Shown one piece after another: positions 1 to 7,354 of a DNA stretch of 7,354 nt (its first letter is position 1; each line of letters opens with the position of its first letter). Origin of the DNA: an uncultured Caryophanales bacterium (lineage in GTDB: Bacteria; Bacillota_I; Bacilli_A; RFN20; CAG-826); contig CAMVBL010000047.1 of NCBI GenBank assembly GCA_947165725.1, forward strand, positions 1-7,354. Direction: 5' to 3'. The position numbers and the translations under genes were made by a program. The notes beneath the pieces are model-generated. The model saw only the letters and a list, made by a program, of their open reading frames with translations, was not told the DNA's origin and made no database searches.

Positions 1-814
1 TTTTAAATGAGCTAACAAATGTTTCGACTAACCAGCCGATTGGATAAACTAATAAGCCTTCAAAGAATGTGAATTTACCATTTACATTCCAGGCATTGGC
101 CCATGTTTTTTTCTCGATTTGGACACCAACTTTGCCATTTTCTCCATTAAATGGTGCGCTATTGCGATATTCAGCACCATCTACATAGCCATAATAACCA
201 TATTTGTCAGAACTAATGGATAAGCATGAACGATATGAGGAAATAATGGTGTTCAAGCCATTTTTGTACAAAGTTAAATAGTCATTGGTTGGTACATCAT
301 CTAATGTAATACCATTTGCAGGATCACTAGTCATATTCTTGATGTCTTTGTTCATCACAGTCCAGTTGTCCCAAAGCTTTTCGCCAGAGAACTTTTGATA
401 ACCAAATTGATCTAAAGCGTTAATAGCTTCAACAAAAGTAACTGTTGTTTTATCATATGTTGCGCCTTTATATGATTTTAAAGCGTTGTCTAAAACATAT
501 TGGTCTACTTTTTCGAAGTAAATATTACTTGGAGTCTGAAGACCTGCTTTAACAGCTTCGCTATTCGCTCTTCCAATACCACTAGCGTTATTAGTCGGAA
601 CTTTTACCTTATAGTAAATGTTTGTGTTACCTTCGAAAACAGGTTTAGAACCTTCAACTTCGGTTTGATAGTAATCACTAACGCCGTAATCAAAAGCATA
701 AAGGATATGAGCTTTATCAGTTTCTGAACAAAATGAAGCGGTACAACTAGATAAAAGAAGCACACCAGCAAGAACTGTCAATGCTCCTGTGAGTAGTTTT
801 GTTCTTTTTTTCAT
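1..814 (-). CDS. yidC: Membrane protein insertase YidC/OxaA, lipoprotein type (3' end missing)
   Basis: YidC-family insertases help proteins enter and fold in the cytoplasmic membrane. The reading frame runs leftward from an ATG at 814-812 and is open to the window edge, giving 271 residues of an incomplete protein. Residues 1-24 are a lipoprotein signal: basic start MKKRTK, a hydrophobic stretch, then lipobox LSSC with the lipidated Cys at 24. Residues 25 to about 249 form a polar, Tyr/Asn/Lys-rich region that should lie outside the membrane. A hydrophobic segment begins about residue 250 (FFEGLLVYPIGWLVE), resembling the first core helix of Gram-positive YidC proteins. AGGA in the leader precedes the ATG, and the gene starts 15 bp after the rnpA stop. 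Position after rpmH-rnpA is the usual place of yidC/spoIIIJ and is the strongest support, since the catalytic core is beyond the edge. The pre-core region is much longer than usual for Gram-positive homologues. Confidence 0.82.
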   Translation of the reverse strand, partial: MKKRTKLLTGALTVLAGVLLLSSCTASFCSETDKAHILYAFDYGVSDYYQTEVEGSKPVFEGNTNIYYKVKVPTNNASGIGRANSEAVKAGLQTPSNIYFEKVDQYVLDNALKSYKGATYDKTTVTFVEAINALDQFGYQKFSGEKLWDNWTVMNKDIKNMTSDPANGITLDDVPTNDYLTLYKNGLNTIISSYRSCLSISSDKYGYYGYVDGAEYRNSAPFNGENGKVGVQIEKKTWANAWNVNGKFTFFEGLLVYPIGWLVETFVSSFK

Positions 815-829
815 TTAATAAGTCCTATC

Positions 830-1150
830 TTAAAATTTTAATAATTCTTGCAATAATTGTTTGTTATCATCATACGAACGATTAAGGAAATTTGCTTTAG
901 CAATGATAACAATATCAAATGATTGAGAATTGTAGTCGATCAACGAATCACACATTGATCTAATTTGTCTTTTGATGAGATTGCGAACAACAGCGTTACC
1001 TAACTTAGAAGAAACAGAAATGCCCACTCGTGTATATGCATATTCATTTGGGCGATAGTGGATAACAAACGATTGGTTACGCTGCGCTCTACCTTTTTTA
1101 ATCGCTAGAGCAAAGTCATCACTTGCTTTAATACGATTAATAACTTTCAT
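830..1150 (-). CDS. rnpA: Ribonuclease P protein component
   Basis: This is the small basic protein subunit of RNase P. It binds the catalytic RNA and the 5' leader of precursor tRNAs to help mature tRNA 5' ends. The 106-residue length is close to the family norm of about 110-120. The family signature is visible at residues 51-64, GNAVVRNLIKRQIR, containing the RNxxKRxxR core (R56, N57, K60, R61, R64). The preceding segment with FVIHYRPN and TRVGISVSSKLG matches the beta-strand part of the fold. AGAGGAAA just upstream of the ATG serves as ribosome binding site. It lies 14 bp after rpmH and 15 bp before yidC, so all three are probably cotranscribed. The RNA partner (rnpB) is not in the window. 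Confidence 0.96.
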   Translation of the reverse strand: MKVINRIKASDDFALAIKKGRAQRNQSFVIHYRPNEYAYTRVGISVSSKLGNAVVRNLIKRQIRSMCDSLIDYNSQSFDIVIIAKANFLNRSYDDNKQLLQELLKF

Positions 1151-1164
1151 AATTTTCCTCTAAA

Positions 1165-1299
1165 TTAGTCAGCTAATTTTTTTCTGCCTTTAGCTCTACG
1201 ACGAGCGAGAACGTTACGACCAGTTGCGGATTTCATACGAGCACGGAATCCGGCTTTGTGTTGATGTTTAATTTTGCTTGGTTGATATGTTCTTTTCAT
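1165..1299 (-). CDS. rpmH: 50S ribosomal protein L34
   Basis: L34 is a tiny, very basic protein of the large ribosomal subunit that packs against 23S rRNA. The minus-strand frame from the ATG at 1299-1297 to the TAA at 1167-1165 encodes 44 residues, exactly the usual bacterial length. It begins [20 protein letters not shown] and ends KGRKKLAD; the MKRTxQPSxxKxxxxxGFRxRM and GRxVLxxRRxKGRxxL patterns are diagnostic. A near-perfect AGGAGGT ribosome binding site lies at 1307-1313. It is the first gene of the leftward operon, diverging from dnaA across the origin as in Bacillus subtilis. Confidence 0.98.
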   Translation of the reverse strand: MKRTYQPSKIKHQHKAGFRARMKSATGRNVLARRRAKGRKKLAD

Positions 1300-1306
1300 A
1301 AAAGAA

Positions 1307-1313
1307 ACCTCCT
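1307..1313 (-). promoter_or_regulatory. Strong ribosome binding site of rpmH
   Basis: The minus strand reads AGGAGGT seven bases before the rpmH ATG. It is a full match to the 16S rRNA anti-Shine-Dalgarno core, as expected for a highly expressed ribosomal protein. Confidence 0.9.
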
Positions 1314-1329
1314 ATTACATAGCGGTAAG

Positions 1330-1358
1330 AGTTTAACAACATTTATTAATAAATGCAA
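1330..1358 (-). promoter_or_regulatory. Candidate sigma-A promoter of rpmH-rnpA-yidC
   Basis: On the minus strand a -35-like TTGCAT (1358-1353) is followed by a 17-bp spacer and a -10-like TAAACT (1335-1330, four of six matches). TG one base upstream of the -10 makes it an extended -10. Transcription would start near 1323, leaving a short leader containing the AGGAGGT site. The -35 is weak (three of six), so the call rests on spacing, the TG motif and position. Confidence 0.5.
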
Positions 1359-1413
1359 ACAAAATAGGATTTTTACATATTTTTTATGTGATAAGTTGCT
1401 ATGATTTTTGGAT

Positions 1414-1430
1414 ATTTCCACAAATCCACA
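1414..1430 (+). promoter_or_regulatory. Tandem DnaA boxes
   Basis: Two 9-mers, ATTTCCACA (1414-1422) and AAATCCACA (1422-1430), overlap by one base. Each has two mismatches to TTATCCACA, but both keep the TCCACA core. They are the DnaA boxes closest to the AT-rich stretch. Confidence 0.6.
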
Positions 1431-1441
1431 GGCTGTTGAAA

Positions 1442-1450
1442 AGTGGAAAA
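1442..1450 (-). promoter_or_regulatory. Weak DnaA box
   Basis: The minus strand reads TTTTCCACT, two mismatches from the consensus including the last base. It faces the perfect box at 1452-1460 with one base between, forming an inverted pair. Confidence 0.4.
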
Positions 1451-1451
1451 C

Positions 1452-1460
1452 TTATCCACA
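1452..1460 (+). promoter_or_regulatory. Perfect DnaA box TTATCCACA
   Basis: This is an exact match to the consensus DnaA binding site and the only perfect one in the rpmH-dnaA gap. It probably anchors DnaA assembly on the upstream half of the origin. Confidence 0.88.
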
Positions 1461-1470
1461 AAAACAAAGA

Positions 1471-1487
1471 TGTGGAAATGTGGAAAA
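1471..1487 (-). promoter_or_regulatory. Tandem DnaA boxes
   Basis: The minus strand reads TTTTCCACA (1487-1479) then ATTTCCACA (1479-1471), sharing one base. The first has one mismatch to the consensus, the second two. The geometry is the same as the plus-strand pair at 1414-1430. Confidence 0.7.
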
Positions 1488-1519
1488 CTCCCTTAAAGGA
1501 CAAAAAGAAACACTCTCAA

Positions 1520-1528
1520 TGTGGAAAA
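1520..1528 (-). promoter_or_regulatory. DnaA box
   Basis: The minus strand reads TTTTCCACA, one mismatch from the consensus. It starts 17 bp from the next box at 1537-1545, in the same orientation. Confidence 0.68.
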
Positions 1529-1536
1529 CTTAAAAT

Positions 1537-1545
1537 TGTGGAAAT
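1537..1545 (-). promoter_or_regulatory. DnaA box next to the dnaA promoter
   Basis: The minus strand reads ATTTCCACA (two mismatches, TCCACA core kept). It ends 5 bp before the position expected for the dnaA -35 element, so bound DnaA could hinder RNA polymerase. Confidence 0.58.
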
Positions 1546-1550
1546 CTTCA

Positions 1551-1579
1551 TACAAAACGAATGTGAATTATTTTATAAT
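1551..1579 (+). promoter_or_regulatory. Candidate dnaA promoter
   Basis: A perfect -10 TATAAT occupies 1574-1579. At 17 bp upstream the -35 position holds TACAAA (1551-1556), only three of six matches. Transcription would start near 1586, giving a leader of about 19 bases that contains the AGGTGA ribosome binding site. A TTGACA at 1582-1587 lies too close to the gene to be its -35. Confidence 0.6.
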
Positions 1580-1604
1580 AGTTGACACGAAATAGGTGAC
1601 CGTT

Positions 1605-2984
1605 ATGAATAACTCAGTATCAGAAATTGCCCGAATGTGGGAACAAACATTAAAAATCATTGATGAAAGACTACAAGAAAGGCAAATATTTGATACTTTC
1701 TTCGCCGACTCCTTCATTCACAGTTTTGAAGGTGACTCAGTCGTAGTCATGGTGAAGAATTTCACATCCCAAAGATTGTTATCTTCTAAATATATAGATT
1801 TAGTAAAAGAAGCTTTTTACGATGTCACTGAAAGAAATTGTAATTTTAAATTCGTTCTTCCAGAGGATGTTGCTAAAAGCAACAATCAACCAGGAACTGT
1901 TAAAAAATCTAGTGAAGAACCAGTCTTCTTTAAGGATGCAGAATTAAAAAGTAATTTAACTTTCGATTCGTTTGTTGAAGGTGAATTTAATAATGAAGCT
2001 TACCGCGCGGCCACTGTGATCGCTAAAAATCCAGGTAAAGTTTTCAATCCATTATTCATCTATTCAAATTCTGGTTTAGGTAAAACTCACTTACTTCACT
2101 CTATTGGTAACTACATCAAAAATGTCAGTAAACCAGGAGCGAAAGTTCTTTATATCGACGCGAATGACTTCGTTGAAGAATACGTAAAATTCGTCAAAGG
2201 TGAAAAGGAATCTGAAACATTAAAAGACTTCTTCTCCACTGTTGATGTGCTCTTATTCGATGATGTTCAATTCCTCGAAAATAAGGTTAAAACTGAAGAG
2301 ATGTTTTTCTACATCTATCAAAAGATGGTAAACAGCAATAAGCAAATTGTTATTACATCTGATAGACAGCCTAATGAACTAAAAGGATTAGAGGATCGTC
2401 TTATTACCAGATTCAGCCAGGGCCTTACCGTAAAAATCAACAATCCAGACACAAATACATGTGTGAAGATTCTTGAAAAACAAATTAAAAACGAAGGTCT
2501 TAATGTTGATGATTTCGACCCAGCAGTTCTCTACTTCTATGCTGAGAAATTCAGTAGCAATGTTAGGGAATTAGATGGTGCATTTAATAGGTTAATTTTC
2601 TACGTCACTTCTATGAAACAAGTTGAGAGGATTACACTCGATGTTGCGATTGAAGCTGTACAGAGTATTACCGGTATCAAAAACGTCGCCGCACAGTTAT
2701 CTGAACAAAAGATTATTAATGTTGTTGCAGATTACTATAATCTCGCTCCATCACAGTTAATCGGTAAGGTGAGAACAGGGCAAATTGCCTTAGCGCGACA
2801 CATCGCTATGTATTTAATAAGAATTAATATAGATATTCCATTAACTAAAGTTGGCAACACTTTCGGAGGTCGTGATCATACCACTGTGATGAACGGAATC
2901 GCGAAGGTGGAAAGTATGTTGAAAACTGACGAGTCATTAAAAGCGGTTATCAACACCTTACAAAAGAAGCTAAAGTCTAATTGA
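1605..2984 (+). CDS. dnaA: Chromosomal replication initiator protein DnaA
   Basis: DnaA binds DnaA boxes, forms an ATP-dependent filament that melts oriC, and helps load the replicative helicase. It has 459 residues from the ATG at 1605, a normal length. Residues 1 to about 85 are the helical interaction domain (W12 in MWEQTLKII), followed by a short linker. The AAA+ domain starts about 115 (LTFDSFVEG), with Walker A at 154-161 (SNSGLGKT, K160), Walker B at 216-220 (LLFDD), an arginine segment (RLITRFSQGL) and sensor II (SSNVRELDGAF). The C-terminal DNA-binding domain carries ALARHIAMYL and the signature GGRDHTTV (R423-V428), which reads the DnaA box. I prefer ATG 1605 because AGGTGA (1594-1599) sits six bases before it. 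An in-frame GTG at 1596 is inside that binding site and has none of its own. The stop is TGA. The Walker A first Gly is replaced by Ser. Confidence 0.98.
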   Translation: MNNSVSEIARMWEQTLKIIDERLQERQIFDTFFADSFIHSFEGDSVVVMVKNFTSQRLLSSKYIDLVKEAFYDVTERNCNFKFVLPEDVAKSNNQPGTVKKSSEEPVFFKDAELKSNLTFDSFVEGEFNNEAYRAATVIAKNPGKVFNPLFIYSNSGLGKTHLLHSIGNYIKNVSKPGAKVLYIDANDFVEEYVKFVKGEKESETLKDFFSTVDVLLFDDVQFLENKVKTEEMFFYIYQKMVNSNKQIVITSDRQPNELKGLEDRLITRFSQGLTVKINNPDTNTCVKILEKQIKNEGLNVDDFDPAVLYFYAEKFSSNVRELDGAFNRLIFYVTSMKQVERITLDVAIEAVQSITGIKNVAAQLSEQKIINVVADYYNLAPSQLIGKVRTGQIALARHIAMYLIRINIDIPLTKVGNTFGGRDHTTVMNGIAKVESMLKTDESLKAVINTLQKKLKSN

Positions 2985-3021
2985 TTTTATTAAAAATAAA
3001 ATATATCAATTTAAAGTGGAC

Positions 3022-3032
3022 TGTGGTAAAAT
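3022..3032 (+). promoter_or_regulatory. Candidate dnaN promoter (extended -10) overlapping a DnaA-like site
   Basis: TGTGGTAAAAT matches the extended -10 pattern TRTGNTATAAT with one mismatch in the -10 hexamer (TAAAAT, 3027-3032). No good -35 is present at the proper distance. The start would be near 3039, leaving a leader of about 88 bases. The minus-strand 9-mer TTTACCACA (3030-3022) is a two-mismatch DnaA box, so DnaA could compete with RNA polymerase here. Confidence 0.42.
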
Positions 3033-3055
3033 ATTTCTAAGATAGAATTCTTGAG

Positions 3056-3073
3056 TTATCCACAATATCCACC
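3056..3073 (+). promoter_or_regulatory. Perfect DnaA box with adjoining second box
   Basis: TTATCCACA (3056-3064) is an exact consensus site. ATATCCACC (3065-3073) follows at once with two mismatches and the same orientation. Paired boxes facing the AT-rich side mirror the boxes that bound the Bacillus unwinding region. Confidence 0.8.
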
Positions 3074-3078
3074 GACTC

Positions 3079-3112
3079 AATAATTATTATTAATATAATA
3101 AATATATAAAAA
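3079..3112 (+). other. Probable DNA unwinding element with DnaA-trio-like TTA repeats
   Basis: The 34 bases contain no G or C. TTATTATTA at 3084-3092 gives three TTA triplets on the strand bearing the DnaA boxes, so the opposite strand reads 3'-AAT-5' three times. The DnaA-trio known from B. subtilis is 3'-[G/A]AT-5' repeats placed after a DnaA box and a GC-richer cluster, the same order seen here. Function is inferred. Confidence 0.65.
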
Positions 3113-3126
3113 GGGAAAGAATAAGT

Positions 3127-4254
3127 ATGAGATTTACAATTAAACGTGAAGAATTCCTTAAAGGCCTAAACATTGCTTCAAGAGCGATTTCTAATAAGAA
3201 CGCTAAAGCAGTTTTAGAAAATTTTAAATTAGAGCTAAACGAAAAAGGTTTATTCATTACTGGTACTGATGAAAACATTTCTATTAAGACTCAAGTTCCT
3301 TATAAGTTAGGTGAAGAAGATATCATCAGAAACTATAAAGAAGGTTCAGTTTTAATTAAGGCTAGATTATTGGTGGAAATGATCAGAAAGATGGATACTG
3401 AAGAAATCACTTTAGATGTTATTGATTCCACAATTGCAACAATCAGTAATAGCAATAACCGTTCTGAATATAGTTTAAACTGCGTTAAGGTTGACGAATA
3501 TCCAGACCTTGATTTAGAAGCTAACGGTACAGAATTAACTCTTTCTAGAGCCGATTTTGATATCTTAGTTAGCCAAACAACATTCGCAGCATCTTTAAAA
3601 GAACAACGTCCAATCCTCACAGCATTAAATCTTGAAGCTAGCAATGGTATCTTAACCGCTACTGCAACAGACTCTGCTCGTATGGCTAGAAAGACATTAA
3701 GCATTCCTCTTGGTGTTGAATTTGTGGCTAATGTTCCTGCTAAGATGATGAATGAAGTTGACCACCTTTTAGAAGGTAGAGAATCAGTTACTATCGCTTT
3801 TAGCGATAAGAAAGCATTGTTCACCATTGGTACAACTATTGTTGCTACTAGATTGATCGCGGGTGATTATCCAAATACAAAGAACATTGTTCCAAAGGTC
3901 ACTAACTACTTATTAGAAGTTAACGCTAATGATTTAATGAAGGCTATCGAAAGAGCAAACATCTTATCTATTGATAGAGAGAACATTGTTGATTTATCCA
4001 TGAGTGAAGATAGCATTGAGATCTCTGCTAAATCCAGCCAAGTTGGTTCTGCGGTTGAAAGAATTGATGTCTTCAAATATGTTGGCCAAAACTTACACAT
4101 CTCCTTCAACAGTGGATTCGTTATTGAAGCTGTTAAAGCTCTCGGAAGTGCAGATGTCACACTTGCATTTGTAGGCGAAATGAAGCCATTTGTGGTTGAA
4201 AATGCTTCAGATGACTCGGTCGTCCAAATTGTCACTCCAATCCGTACATATTAG
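3127..4254 (+). CDS. dnaN: DNA polymerase III beta subunit (sliding clamp)
   Basis: DnaN forms a dimeric ring that encircles DNA and tethers the replicative polymerase and repair proteins. The 375-residue length is the family norm for its three similar clamp domains. The N-terminus MRFTIKREEFLKGLNIASRAI matches the usual MKFxIxRexLLxgLxxvsRAI start. GLFITGTDENISIKT, ILTALNLEASNGILTATATDSARMA and the C-terminal IVTPIRTY are typical; that C-terminus lies by the hydrophobic pocket that binds clamp-binding motifs. The only ribosome binding site is modest (AAGGGA, 3111-3116), ten bases before the ATG. The gene follows the downstream origin half and ends just before a strong terminator, so dnaA-dnaN seems to be one transcription block, possibly with an extra promoter before dnaN. 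Confidence 0.98.
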   Translation: MRFTIKREEFLKGLNIASRAISNKNAKAVLENFKLELNEKGLFITGTDENISIKTQVPYKLGEEDIIRNYKEGSVLIKARLLVEMIRKMDTEEITLDVIDSTIATISNSNNRSEYSLNCVKVDEYPDLDLEANGTELTLSRADFDILVSQTTFAASLKEQRPILTALNLEASNGILTATATDSARMARKTLSIPLGVEFVANVPAKMMNEVDHLLEGRESVTIAFSDKKALFTIGTTIVATRLIAGDYPNTKNIVPKVTNYLLEVNANDLMKAIERANILSIDRENIVDLSMSEDSIEISAKSSQVGSAVERIDVFKYVGQNLHISFNSGFVIEAVKALGSADVTLAFVGEMKPFVVENASDDSVVQIVTPIRTY

Positions 4255-4288
4255 GCCAAAAACACCTATTCTAAAGATATTACAAAAT

Positions 4289-4312
4289 AAGGGAATAATT
4301 TATTCCCTTTTT
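4289..4312 (+). terminator. Intrinsic terminator after dnaN
   Basis: AAGGGAATAA and TTATTCCCTT are perfect inverted arms around a single T, realistically an 8-bp stem with a 5-base loop. A TTTTT run (4308-4312) continues from the 3' arm. It lies 34 bp after the dnaN stop, so it should end the dnaA-dnaN transcript, at least in part. Confidence 0.85.
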
Positions 4313-4325
4313 AATTTATATGTTC

Positions 4326-4331
4326 TATAAT
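4326..4331 (+). promoter_or_regulatory. Candidate -10 element for yaaA-recF-gyrB
   Basis: A perfect TATAAT lies 14 bp past the terminator. The -35 position at 4303-4308 falls in the terminator arm and matches poorly (TTCCCT). Transcription would start near 4338, just before the yaaA ribosome binding site. A promoter is expected after such a terminator, but the -35 evidence is poor. Confidence 0.4.
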
Positions 4332-4349
4332 AAACATACAGGAGTTTTT

Positions 4350-4568
4350 GTGGCCCAAAAAAGCATTAAATTAAAAGAAGGTGAAACCTTCATCACACTT
4401 GGTGTTTTGCTTAAACTCACAGGTATCATTGATACTGGTGGACAAGCAAAATATTTTCTTAGTGAAAACGCTGTTTTGGTAAACGGAGAGGAAGAAAATC
4501 GTCGCGGTCGTAAATTATACCATGGCGATGTCATTCAGTTCCGTAATATGTCCTTTTTAATCGATTAG
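4350..4568 (+). CDS. yaaA: S4-domain RNA-binding protein YaaA, GTG start
   Basis: This small S4-like protein is found between dnaN and recF in many Firmicutes. The S4 fold binds structured RNA, and the family has been linked to ribosome assembly, though its exact role is not established. From the GTG at 4350 it has 72 residues, close to the 71 of B. subtilis YaaA. The S4 core is visible in LGVLLKLTGIIDTGGQAKYFLSENAVLVNGEEENRRGRKLYHGDVI: a GG-K helix, the VNGE strand and RRGRKLxxGD. I chose GTG because AGGAG (4340-4344) sits five bases before it. The in-frame ATG at 4320 would add ten residues unlike the family, has no ribosome binding site and lies upstream of the TATAAT. The stop is two bases before recF. 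Confidence 0.9.
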   Translation: MAQKSIKLKEGETFITLGVLLKLTGIIDTGGQAKYFLSENAVLVNGEEENRRGRKLYHGDVIQFRNMSFLID

Positions 4569-4570
4569 AC

Positions 4571-7354
<2,784 letters not shown>

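Larger units (their letters stand above)
1300..1604. other. oriC, upstream part (rpmH-dnaA intergenic region)
   Basis: This 305-bp gap holds no credible gene. It contains an AT-rich stretch at about 1337-1395 next to rpmH, then a run of DnaA-box-like 9-mers from 1414 to 1545, and the dnaA promoter just before the gene. Boxes left of about 1460 are mostly in plus orientation (1414, 1422, 1452), with one minus box at 1442. Those on the right are all minus (1471, 1479, 1520, 1537). The prevailing variant is TTTTCCACA or ATTTCCACA rather than TTATCCACA. Clustered boxes between divergent rpmH and dnaA are the standard signature of a Firmicutes/Mollicutes origin; the region probably also mediates DnaA autoregulation. 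Confidence 0.88.
2985..3126. other. oriC, downstream part (dnaA-dnaN intergenic region)
   Basis: This 142-bp gap contains a weak DnaA-like 9-mer at 3022-3030, a perfect TTATCCACA at 3056-3064 with a second box abutting it, then a short GC-richer patch (CCACCGACTC). TTA repeats and a 34-bp stretch without G or C (3079-3112) run up to the dnaN ribosome binding site. The order box, GC patch, trinucleotide repeats, AT-rich DNA is that of the Bacillus unwinding region, which also lies between dnaA and dnaN. No terminator is visible after dnaA. Confidence 0.82.

Noticed and set aside
500..727. 75-residue plus-strand open frame opposite yidC
   Set aside because: The minus strand carries a continuous lipoprotein-type YidC frame in the expected operon place; this is its shadow.
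1388..1585. 65-residue plus-strand open frame between rpmH and dnaA
   Set aside because: It lies wholly in the DnaA-box cluster, has no ribosome binding site, and its repeated VEMWKT/QCGK stretches are just translated boxes.
1582..1587. TTGACA resembling a perfect -35 before dnaA
   Set aside because: A -10 at normal spacing would fall on the dnaA start codon and transcription would begin inside the gene; no such -10 is convincing.
1596..1598. GTG as the dnaA start
   Set aside because: It is part of the AGGTGA ribosome binding site serving ATG 1605 and has no Shine-Dalgarno of its own.
2980..3010. Inverted repeat after dnaA (ATTGAT...ATCAAT with AT-only inner arms)
   Set aside because: It has almost no GC pairs and no T-run after it, so it is unlikely to be a terminator; probably chance in AT-rich DNA.
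3333..3827. 164-residue minus-strand open frame inside dnaN
   Set aside because: It is antisense to a clear sliding-clamp gene, has no ribosome binding site and a low-complexity product; a shadow of dnaN.
3906..4235. 109-residue minus-strand open frame inside dnaN
   Set aside because: Antisense shadow of dnaN without family features or start signals.
4320..4322. ATG as the yaaA start
   Set aside because: No ribosome binding site precedes it and it adds ten residues unlike the family; GTG 4350 has AGGAG at the right distance and gives the family length.

Overview
This window is a chromosomal replication-origin locus in the classic order yidC-rnpA-rpmH (leftward) | oriC | dnaA-dnaN-yaaA-recF-gyrB (rightward). 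The DNA is AT-rich, has Firmicutes-type AGGAGG ribosome binding sites and uses the standard bacterial code: every tryptophan I read is TGG, and dnaA ends on TGA. Low GC, a lipoprotein-type YidC and a small YaaA/S4 gene before recF suggest an uncultured low-GC member of the Bacilli/Erysipelotrichia or a standard-code relative of the Mollicutes. TGA-as-tryptophan mycoplasmas are unlikely. This placement is inference from gene order and motifs only.

Left arm (1-1299, minus strand): the 5' part of yidC (membrane insertase, cut by the window edge) lies 15 bp downstream of rnpA (RNase P protein). rnpA in turn lies 14 bp downstream of rpmH (ribosomal protein L34). The three form one leftward operon with a plausible promoter at 1330-1358. 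Between rpmH and dnaA (1300-1604) is a dense cluster of DnaA boxes, including one perfect TTATCCACA, and a likely dnaA promoter.

Right arm (1605-7354, plus strand): dnaA is followed by a 142-bp gap holding a second DnaA-box group. That gap has a perfect box, an adjoining second box, TTA triplets resembling a DnaA-trio and a 34-bp stretch without G or C. This is probably the unwinding site of a bipartite origin like that of Bacillus. dnaN follows and ends at a strong intrinsic terminator. A new block then begins with yaaA (start corrected to a GTG), recF (2 bp later, probably translationally coupled) and gyrB (overlapping recF by one base, cut by the right window edge).

Together the genes encode the initiator, sliding clamp, gap-repair loader and gyrase subunit needed at and behind the fork, while the left operon supplies translation, tRNA-processing and membrane-insertion functions. 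I see no mobile element, CRISPR array, tRNA, rRNA or accessory defence system. The points of interest are in details: origin architecture, a ~225-residue extracytoplasmic domain on YidC, an acidic GyrB N-terminal extension, an Asn at a known quinolone-resistance position of GyrB, and altered ATPase motifs in RecF and DnaA.
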